Below are positions 22,468 to 29,900 of a stretch of 30,445 nucleotides of DNA, piece after piece. The notes under the pieces were generated by a model, which saw nothing but the letters and a program-made list of their open reading frames with translations, did not search any database and had not been told where the DNA came from. A program made the position numbers and the translations under genes. Source of the DNA: JAHFJU01 sp964354865 (GTDB lineage: Bacteria > Patescibacteriota > Gracilibacteria > UBA1369 > UM-FILTER-53-11); assembly GCA_964354865.1 (NCBI GenBank), contig CAYHBN010000008.1, forward strand, positions 1-30,445, given 5' to 3'. Every line of letters starts with the position of its first letter. Positions within the stretch are counted from its first letter, which is position 1.

Positions 22468-24510
22468 ATGGAAACCAATACTACAAAAACCGATATATCT
22501 CCTGATCAAACTCGCGAATATCGAGACCTTTTGGCTAAATCATTAAAAGCTGCTCGTGGATATACAGGAACTGAAGCCTCTCTACAATCAGTCATTGGTA
22601 CAGTAGCAAGACTTGAAGAGTGGAGTAGACAAAATTTTGGAGTTACGACAGGACGATTAAGTACAGACGAAGAACAAATTCTCCACTATTTGGTTACAGG
22701 AAAAACCCGCGATCGAAGTATTAGTTCTATTTTAGATCTTACTCAAAAGGCACTAACGCGTTGCTTAAAAGCACTAGATCAAGATTATCTTACCCCTGAA
22801 GAAGACATATTTATTATTAAAATTAATGGCGTAATACTTAAACCAGCAAGCATATCAATAATCGGTAAAGGTGATATAGAAAAACGTGTAGTAAAAATAC
22901 AGCCTCGACTACGCTATTTAATAGAGATACTTAATAAAAATGGAATATATAAAGACGATGTAACTATTATTGAGGGATCGGTTGACAATACTATGGTGCG
23001 AAGCCAATCGTATAGAATTGTTGAAATACCTCGTCTCAATAGAGAAGTACTTGTGTGTAATGAAGTAGGAGAAGCCACTTTTGTAATAGAAGGCATTTGG
23101 GAGCGTGAATCTTTAACGTTAGTAGATAAAAACCAGCTTCAAGATGCTAAAGGAGTTGAGCGAATCATCTTTGATGATCGTGAAAATTGGGAAAATAAAC
23201 TAACAGAATTACTATTTTCTGATCGCCCTGTAGGAAATAAAATCGACATAAAATCTGTTGAGAATATAAAAGATGCAATCAAAGAGCGTTGCCCAACATC
23301 AACAGATTTTCTTTCTCTGAGCAAAAAAGAAAAGACTACTTTTAGGATTAAAGGGATCGGGTTTAATACATTACTAACTATTTTTGGTATTGAACACTCA
23401 AAAGGTTTTACATTGGATTGGTTTTTTGAATTAGGAAAAAGGGTTTATGGAGCACAAGATGAAGCCCTCCTGAAAGCTGAATCAAAATTAGCAGAAAAAC
23501 GTGCAGCTGAAAAATTCGAACAAAATGACCTAATTGCGAAACTCAAAAAACTGATACCAACACCGGAAGGGTGGGCTATTATTCCTTTAGATAAAAGAAA
23601 AATACTTGAAATTCAAGGGATTAAATTTGCAAAAATATTCACAATGTTTGATATCGATCACGAAGACAGTCAAGATAACGTTGCTTTTTTTGAACTTGGA
23701 ATAAGGGTACATGGCAATAATGAGACACTTGAAAAGAAACGAGATGAAGCTCAAAAAACGAAAGAGTTAAAACAAAAGAACAAATCAGAGATTATTGAAG
23801 AAATAGAAAAACAGTTTCCAACTATAGACTCATGGCTTTCTGCTAAGCCTGGTCAGAGAAAAAAATTAAATATTCCCGGTATGAAAATAACAAAGCTCAT
23901 AACATACTTTGGGATTGAAGATAAAATATTTTCACTCGCTGGTTGGTATGCATTGGGATTAGCAATATTTGGTGAAGATGAAAAACTAAGGGAAAAATAT
24001 GTAGATGCAAAAAAAAGAGAATCTGCCGAAACCCTTAGTGTTTTAGAACTTTCTACTTACATAAAAGAACATTGGCCTAGTTTGAATGAATGGGCTGAGG
24101 TACCGACTATTCAAAGAAAAAAACTCAATGTTGATGGTATTTATTTAACAGCAATACTGTCTCGCTTTGGGATAATAGGAGATTGTTACTCAAACATTCC
24201 GTGGCTTAAATTAGGTATTAAGGTACACGGACCTGACCCATACTTAGTTGAAAAACTAGCCGAAGCTGAAATAATGGAACGGATATATACCATGCCCCTC
24301 GAAGAATTAGTGAAACGAATCAGAAGCGACTACCCTACCCAATCCGACTGGGAAAATGCAAAAGATAGTAAAAGAGATATCAAAATTGATGGGGTAGGGT
24401 TAAGTGGCATAGGTAAACGCTTTTGTGTTACAGGGGATGCAGCAAATATCAACAACGCGTATAAAGAATTAGGAGATAAAATATATTCGTTTGGAACGGT
24501 ACAACTGTGA
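22468..24510 (+). CDS. protein with five tandem ~87-residue repeats
   Basis: 680 aa, family not recognised. The N-terminal ~100 residues contain a helix-turn-helix-like stretch (LSTDEEQILHYL...ISSILDLTQKALTRCLKAL), then a mixed alpha/beta region to about 260. Residues ~260-680 are five tandem repeats of 88, 87, 86 and 86 residues between equivalent prolines. The consensus is a helix, then P-T/S-xxx-W, (R)KK-L-x-I-x-G-I/M, a helix, F-G-I, W-x-x-L-G-x-x-V-x-G and a charged helix. The repeats are diverged, so the array is old. The ATG at 22468 lies 7 bases after the isomerase stop, so it is probably the third gene of the AMP-pathway operon. Small repeated helical modules suggest nucleic-acid or protein binding, which is inference. 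Confidence 0.7.
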   Translation: METNTTKTDISPDQTREYRDLLAKSLKAARGYTGTEASLQSVIGTVARLEEWSRQNFGVTTGRLSTDEEQILHYLVTGKTRDRSISSILDLTQKALTRCLKALDQDYLTPEEDIFIIKINGVILKPASISIIGKGDIEKRVVKIQPRLRYLIEILNKNGIYKDDVTIIEGSVDNTMVRSQSYRIVEIPRLNREVLVCNEVGEATFVIEGIWERESLTLVDKNQLQDAKGVERIIFDDRENWENKLTELLFSDRPVGNKIDIKSVENIKDAIKERCPTSTDFLSLSKKEKTTFRIKGIGFNTLLTIFGIEHSKGFTLDWFFELGKRVYGAQDEALLKAESKLAEKRAAEKFEQNDLIAKLKKLIPTPEGWAIIPLDKRKILEIQGIKFAKIFTMFDIDHEDSQDNVAFFELGIRVHGNNETLEKKRDEAQKTKELKQKNKSEIIEEIEKQFPTIDSWLSAKPGQRKKLNIPGMKITKLITYFGIEDKIFSLAGWYALGLAIFGEDEKLREKYVDAKKRESAETLSVLELSTYIKEHWPSLNEWAEVPTIQRKKLNVDGIYLTAILSRFGIIGDCYSNIPWLKLGIKVHGPDPYLVEKLAEAEIMERIYTMPLEELVKRIRSDYPTQSDWENAKDSKRDIKIDGVGLSGIGKRFCVTGDAANINNAYKELGDKIYSFGTVQL

Positions 24511-24516
24511 TAAAAT
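24508..24516 (+). promoter_or_regulatory. extended -10 promoter of the deaminase gene, leaderless layout
   Basis: TGATAAAAT (TG plus TAAAAT) overlaps the stop codon of the repeat-protein gene and lies 6 bases before the GTG start at 24523. Confidence 0.55.
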
Positions 24517-24522
24517 CGGCAC

Positions 24523-25029
24523 GTGGCTAAAAAACAAATCATATCGGCAGCCGAGCTTACAAAACAAGACGAAAAGTTTTTGAATCGACTAAAAAAGATC
24601 GCACCGGATTCGACGTGTTTGCGCGCACAAGTTGCGGCGCTCGTCGTCAAAGATGGAGCGATGCTTGCAGCAGCAGATAACAGCCCTCACGAGTGTTACG
24701 ACTGTTCAAAGATCGGATGCATTCGCGATATTCAGCAAATCCCCTCGGGACAACGACGCGAAATTTGTTACGGTATTTGTGCCGAGCAGCGAGTTTTCTC
24801 TATGTGCGTCAAAAAAGGGATTCAACTAAAAGGAGCAACGATGTATGTGACCTCGCACCCTTGCCGTGTCTGTGAAGGACTTATTGCTGAAAGCGGCATT
24901 AAACGTGTTATCTATTTACGTGGTTTTCCCGATGTTATTCCCCTGTACGACACGCTTAAAGACTTTGGCGTAGAGGTAATTCAAGCGCCGGAACATGACG
25001 ACAAACCTCATGCCACGGCGAGCGTGTAG
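24523..25029 (+). CDS. dCMP deaminase-like zinc deaminase
   Basis: 168 aa. The layout is that of dCMP deaminase/ComEB: an upstream cysteine-rich segment (HECYDCSKIGCIRDIQQIPSGQRREIC), then the catalytic motif and PCRVC (residues 113-117). The catalytic motif is C86-A-E88 rather than the H-A-E usual in this family; Cys as first zinc ligand is known from cytidine deaminases, so activity is likely retained. Expected reaction: dCMP to dUMP for thymidylate synthesis; a different nucleotide substrate is possible. The GTG start is preferred because of the promoter 6 bases upstream. Confidence 0.8.
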   Translation: MAKKQIISAAELTKQDEKFLNRLKKIAPDSTCLRAQVAALVVKDGAMLAAADNSPHECYDCSKIGCIRDIQQIPSGQRREICYGICAEQRVFSMCVKKGIQLKGATMYVTSHPCRVCEGLIAESGIKRVIYLRGFPDVIPLYDTLKDFGVEVIQAPEHDDKPHATASV

Positions 25030-25057
25030 ATTCAACAAACTACCATCTAAGTTTCAC

Positions 25058-25891
25058 CTACTTTAATTTTGCCATAGAAGGATTCGTTGCAAGTGAACGC
25101 ATTTGAACAATGGCTACCTCGTTTAATTGAACTAATCTTTCTTTTTGCGAAAGGCCTTGGCGGATCAAAACGGCGTTCAGCGACTCCAAGTTCGACAAAC
25201 ACACTAACTGGGACATTGAAGCGTGGTCACGCATGTTGCCAGTTTCTTTTTGATTCGCCGCCTGCCATTCCTTAGCCGTTAGCCCGAAGAGCGCTTTGTT
25301 AAGAACATCAGCCTCGGTGGCATACGTTATGTTAATTTGAGCAGCAGAAAGGTGTAAGGGAATTAAATGTTCCTTAATTGCATCGGTGTGTATGCGATAG
25401 TTGATCTTTGCCAAATTGCGCTTTATATCCCAACCAAGAGCAAGATGTTCATTTTCTTCTTCTTTAAGACGCTGAAATTCTTTAATCAGATAGAGTTTGA
25501 ATTCAGGAGAAAGCCATGTTGCGAACTCAAAGGCGATGTCTTTGTGGGCGAAAGTACCGCCGCCATATCTGCCTGCCCTTGAAATAAGGCCGATTGCACC
25601 AGTATTTTCTATCCATTTTTTTGGTGAGAGCACAAAACTGTTGCTACCAGCCTCATTTTTAAACCCGTCGAATTCGACGGGTTTAAAAATGGGATTGTTT
25701 ATTTTTTCCCAAAGACCCAAAAACTCAACTGTGCTACGATTACGCATCCAGTTTTTAATAACATCATCTGGAGAATCCTCGTTTTTTCTCTTTGCCATAT
25801 CAGTGAGGCCAATATAGTCAGCATTATTCTGTTTAAAAATAATAATTTCTGTGCCCTTAACCGTGATTTTATGTGATTTCATAAAAATCAC
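25058..25891 (-). CDS. KilA-N domain protein
   Basis: 277 aa. Residues ~5-160 form a KilA-N DNA-binding domain: YIGLTDMAKRKN, VIKNWMRNRSTVEFLGLWE, FVLSPKKWIENTGAIGL, GRYGGGTFAHKDIAFEFATWLSPEFKLYLIKEFQRLK. KilA-N proteins come from phages and mobile elements and are common, often as stand-alone genes, in Patescibacteria; the RhuM-like subgroup has this layout. The C-terminal ~110 residues are helical (ALFGLTAKEWQAANQ, SMSQLVCLSNLESLNAVLI). The coding sequence contains a perfect 38-bp palindrome, and an inverted repeat covers the start codon. An ATG three codons in (25882) is an alternative start. Confidence 0.8.
   Translation of the reverse strand: MIFMKSHKITVKGTEIIIFKQNNADYIGLTDMAKRKNEDSPDDVIKNWMRNRSTVEFLGLWEKINNPIFKPVEFDGFKNEAGSNSFVLSPKKWIENTGAIGLISRAGRYGGGTFAHKDIAFEFATWLSPEFKLYLIKEFQRLKEEENEHLALGWDIKRNLAKINYRIHTDAIKEHLIPLHLSAAQINITYATEADVLNKALFGLTAKEWQAANQKETGNMRDHASMSQLVCLSNLESLNAVLIRQGLSQKERLVQLNEVAIVQMRSLATNPSMAKLK
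25654..25691. repeat. perfect 38-bp palindrome inside the KilA-N gene
   Basis: Two uninterrupted 19-base arms; the left arm is CATTTTTAAACCCGTCGAA, with no loop. It encodes the family-typical peptide IFKPVEFDGFKN on the minus strand, so it is not an inserted element. It could extrude as a cruciform or serve as a protein-binding site. Confidence 0.85.
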
Positions 25892-25892
25892 G
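25862..25892. repeat. inverted repeat over the KilA-N start codon
   Basis: CGTGATTTTATG on the left and CATAAAAATCACG on the right, complementary except for one extra A, around a 6-base centre. Both possible start codons (25891, 25882) lie in it. It may be an operator or an mRNA hairpin hiding the start. Confidence 0.5.
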
Positions 25893-26006
25893 CTAACAGA
25901 CGAATATGAACAAACTATGAAAAATTCGTGAACTCATATTTATATGACTGAAAAATTTTGGCTTTCATAAAAGACAAATAAACGACACTGAGAAAAGAAA
26001 AAAGTA

Positions 26007-26026
26007 TTGTCAGGAGTTTATGACAA
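26007..26026 (-). terminator. terminator after the TrmB-like gene
   Basis: On the minus strand, stem TTGTCA/TGACAA with an 8-base loop is followed by TACTTTTTTCTTTTC. It lies 24 bases past the TrmB-like gene's stop. Confidence 0.6.
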
Positions 26027-26049
26027 CTCATGCCTATCAATTTTAGTCC

Positions 26050-26823
26050 TCATTCACTCGCCCAAATATAGTCAAACAACGCCTCCATCGACTTAAACAG
26101 CGGCTCGCTTTCAATAAGTACCGCGTAGACATTTTCATTAAAATCTATCAGCGCAACTTCTGCCTTATTAAACAAAATAATTTCGGAGTGTACGTCGAAG
26201 GGGTGCTTTTTAATAATCTTCGTTTTACGATTCGAGCGCTCGTCGAGCGCCTGATAATTGGCTGCCTTTGGCCCATCGGCAACAAGCACGCGGCTCGTCA
26301 CCTCATTTTCAACCTTCAACTCAATATACTTTTTCCGCAAAAAATCCTTTAAATTATCGGGGATTTTAGCGAGCGACAAAAAAGATTTCTGCTCACCCGA
26401 ATGTTCAACGGTCTGCATAAAAAGATTAATGACCGCTTCAACTCCTTCATAAATTTTAGTACGTGGCTTTAAAAATGTACGGCGCTGCACACGCAACATT
26501 TCTTGCACAAACAAACCTGCCTGACGTTTTTCGGCGGTGAGATCTTCAATTCGACGATCAAGCTTATCGACAAACACATTCGGCGAAACCGCCATGTACG
26601 CAAGTGTGTCTTTCATCTTGGTTTGAATAATCACGGAACGCTTCAATAGACGCTTAAGTGACGAATACACCGTCGTGCGATCGATGCCCGTACGAGTTGC
26701 AACCGAGCTGGCGTACGACTGCCCATACTTATGAATATCGAGGTACACCCCAATGTCGGTTTTATTAAGACCTTGGGCGGTGAGAAAGATTTTTATAGGC
26801 TCCGTGAATTGTGTTGATGACAT
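26050..26823 (-). CDS. TrmB-like transcriptional regulator
   Basis: 257 aa. The N-terminal ~75 residues form a TrmB-type winged helix (LNKTDIGVYLDIHKYGQSYASSVATRTGIDRTTVYSSLKRLLKRSVI). A long helix (~80-115), likely for dimerisation, follows, then a C-terminal sensor-like domain (IYEGVEAVINLFMQTV... SEIILFNKAEVALIDFNENVYAVLIES). In archaea TrmB senses sugars; ligands in Patescibacteria are unknown. The gene is divergent from the FAD-oxidase/aminotransferase fusion across a 145-base gap with two operator-like palindromes, so it probably controls itself and perhaps its neighbour. Confidence 0.8.
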   Translation of the reverse strand: MSSTQFTEPIKIFLTAQGLNKTDIGVYLDIHKYGQSYASSVATRTGIDRTTVYSSLKRLLKRSVIIQTKMKDTLAYMAVSPNVFVDKLDRRIEDLTAEKRQAGLFVQEMLRVQRRTFLKPRTKIYEGVEAVINLFMQTVEHSGEQKSFLSLAKIPDNLKDFLRKKYIELKVENEVTSRVLVADGPKAANYQALDERSNRKTKIIKKHPFDVHSEIILFNKAEVALIDFNENVYAVLIESEPLFKSMEALFDYIWASE

Positions 26824-26831
26824 ATCAACAC
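26811..26831. promoter_or_regulatory. inverted repeat over the TrmB-like start codon
   Basis: GTGTTGAT and ATCAACAC, a perfect 8-bp inverted repeat with a 5-base spacer, centred beside the start codon at 26823-26821. A further copy of TGTTGATA occurs at 26891-26898. Candidate autoregulatory site. Confidence 0.45.
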
Positions 26832-26856
26832 TGATTTTATAATATTCTAAGCCCTT

Positions 26857-26890
26857 GTGAAAGGCAAAATCTGAATATTTTAGCTTTCAC
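26857..26890. promoter_or_regulatory. 34-bp operator-like palindrome in the divergent gap
   Basis: Outer arms GTGAAAG/CTTTCAC and inner arms AAAAT/ATTTT; 13 of 17 position pairs are complementary. It covers the likely -35 (TTGCCT on the minus strand, 17 bases from TATTAT) of the TrmB-like gene. Confidence 0.5.
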
Positions 26891-26931
26891 TGTTGATACA
26901 ATATTTTATTAAGGTAGTATTGATGCGCTAA

Positions 26932-26961
26932 TTGACATATATTCTACAAATTGTCTATATT
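26932..26961 (+). promoter_or_regulatory. promoter of the oxidase/aminotransferase gene, leaderless layout
   Basis: Consensus TTGACA (26932-26937), 18-base spacer, TATATT (26956-26961), then 7 bases to the ATG at 26969. It is one of the best -35/-10 pairs in the window and again predicts a leaderless mRNA. Confidence 0.7.
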
Positions 26962-26968
26962 CCACCCT

Positions 26969-29900
26969 ATGCAAACCCAAGAACAAGCTCAATACGAACC
27001 TATCTCAAGAATTGCAATGGCGACGAAGCAAGTCGAAGAAGGACTTGAACACTATAAAGGTGAAAATACTGAAAAATTACAAAAGGCTGTTGATGCACGA
27101 CGTGAACTAATTGCCGATTTCATGGCAAATGGACTTTCAGTTACTCATAATCCTACCCTCAATTCTCTTGATGAAATTAGTGAAAAAGATGATGGAGGAA
27201 AAATAATTGAAACAAATTTTAAAGTAACTGCTAAAAATTCTGCAGACGTACGAAAAATTGTTAAATTGTGTAAAAAACACAAAGCACTTGCCATGCCAAT
27301 CGGCAGCAAATCAAGCGCCCTTGGTGTTTTTGCTGCAATGAGTGTCGCTAAACAAAAAGGGCTCAAGTGGGTAATTGGTATTCAATCCCCTACGTTGAAC
27401 CTTGAAACCGATTACACTGAAAAAGAAGAAGGAACACAAGAAGTAAAAAGAACAGCGAGCGAAGTTTTTGGATTAACGATTCCAGAGTTTGATGAAAATG
27501 AGTATGAGTTAGTTGAGCACCCTAAATTTCCTATCGCACTGTTGAAGGCGAAAAAATTTCCGCCAAACGCGCATCGGGTAATTGTTCATGCAGGAGCAAC
27601 AATTGATGATGTAAATAAGTATGTCGACCAAATACTCGGCGGCAAAGAATCAAAATTCAAGTACCGCGTTATGGCTGATCCTACAAGTAAAAAAGAGGCT
27701 CAAGTAGGAGGAGTCATTGCAACGGGTGCAGAAGGTGGCAACCGAACAAAAGCAAGCGATGATTTACAGTCAGCGACACTCGTCGATGGCAACGGAAAAG
27801 TACGTAGTGTATCTGGTGAGGACCTTGTCACTATTGTTGGATTAAATGGAAATGCAGGCCACATTACACAAGCTGAGTTTAAAGTTTCTGCATTCCCGAA
27901 AAATGAACACGCGGTGTTTTTGCCTATAAAAGGAGCTGGAAAAGATGCTTGGAAGAACCTTCTTAAACTACAGAAAAAGTTAAAACCATATTGCAGACGT
28001 GATGAATCAAATGGGCATGACCGATTGCAGGTCGGTAACCCACAATATGATGGATTAATTATTACAGGATTAGAACCACTCTCAAAAACTGCACTTGAGT
28101 TTGCAACGGAAGAGCAAAAAGCAAATGCAACAAATAAAAAACTTAATGGCATGTTAGAGAACAGTGAATTTGGCGTATACATGACTTTTTCGTCATTCTC
28201 TAAAGATTTTTCGAGTGATAAACTAAATGCATTCTTAAAAGATGTACTACAAGGCGAATATGACGCTGAAGATGACATTTGTTACAATAATGACGAAACA
28301 ATTAAAGCTGAAAAAGCCGAAGAATATGACCGCATTTATTGGATTGATGACAAACGTGAACGCGAGCACGTTGATAAAGTTCGCCACTCTGCTCCAGAAA
28401 AATCTCGTTCAAAAGCAAAAAGCCTTGGTGGAGCAACTATTTCAAGTGATTTAAATATTCGCATTGAAACAGAAAACGAAGAGGAACATGAGGCGGCGAT
28501 AGAACAGCTTTCTGAAATTTTCGACAAATATTCTGCTCAATTTTCACGCGAACTCGGCTTTCAAGTTGCTATTTACGGACATCTTCACCCAGGTGCAGGT
28601 TTAGGCGGAGGCCTTGATCCGCATATTCGAATTCTCTATGAATTGAGCAATCCAACAACTCGTTATGTTGCGCCTGAACAAGTTGCAGGAATGAAAAAAC
28701 TCGAAGATAAGCTGTATGCCGAACTTTTTAAACTCAATGGCAAAAATGGCGTTCAAATTAACTGTCCTGAAAAGAGTAGATTTACCAATGCTTCATATTG
28801 GAAATGGATGTGCCTATACCAACCAGAAGAAGCAGAAAAATACCTCAAAACGATCGTTGAATACGGATACGCGCGCGATAAAGAAGGCAACCCAACTATC
28901 CCAACAATGGGGGCACGAGTACCTCATAAACTACCGGGCAGCTTACCTCGAGTACCGGGAGAAATGCGCTCGGTCTTAAACAACAAGTTGGTTTTATCAG
29001 ACGATGAAGTTATCGAAGGCATAGAAGGATTCCCTGCTGTTCTACAAAAACACTGGCTCGCTATTCTAGAGTTAAGCCAAATGTCACACCGCGGTAGTGA
29101 AGTAAAACGAATGTTGACCGCAGTCTGCGATACCGTACAAGAAAAATTCAAACTAAATAATCGACAGTATCCATTCTTTATTGAAGATCAAAGCGAAGCA
29201 AAAGATATTCTCGTACGCAACTTAGGTGACAATTATGAAGCTCAAGGGTTCTCACTTCAAGAAGTCTCAATCGACTCGCTTGAACAACTTGAAACAGCTC
29301 AGTTTAGCGGCGATGATAAAACGTTCTATTCTGTAAATATAGCAGGAATTGGCGTACCAAAAGGGCTTTCGTTGCTCATTTCACCACATGAAGGTATTAA
29401 AGCAGCGCACCAAAATCCGAATAATAAAGCAGGATACCGCAACCTACATTCAATGTGGTCACAGTGGCCAGCAGAAACATTTGAGACTCCAAACTTACCA
29501 GCAATTGCAGCTCTTGGCGTACTGCTTCAGCAAGACGAACTTTCTCAAGCTGAACCAATGGAGAGCGATAACGAAACGATCACCGTTAATCCAGGTCCTG
29601 CACAATTACACCCCGTACTTCTCGACAAAGAAAAATATATTCAATGGCTTAACGATTTAAAAGAAGGAAAAACATGTGTCGGAAATAGCGACGTACAAAA
29701 AGACACGATCAACGCTTTTAGAGAATTTATTGGATTACGACGTCATGACCGAGTTGCATTCACTGGATCAGCAACTCAATCAATGCAAATGCTAGCCGAT
29801 GCAATTAAACAACACGAAACCGAGATTGCAGTGATACAAGTTTCTAACGACGCATTTAGCGATCGATTTAGCGACATATTTAAAAAAACAGGAGTTAAGA

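Noticed and set aside
25654..25691. Mobile palindromic element inserted in frame (as in Rickettsia)
   Set aside because: The encoded peptide is the normal KilA-N family sequence as I remember it, so nothing appears to have been inserted.
27700..28278. 192-aa minus-strand open frame inside the oxidase fusion
   Set aside because: It lies opposite the conserved FAD domain; the plus strand is clearly coding through the whole region.
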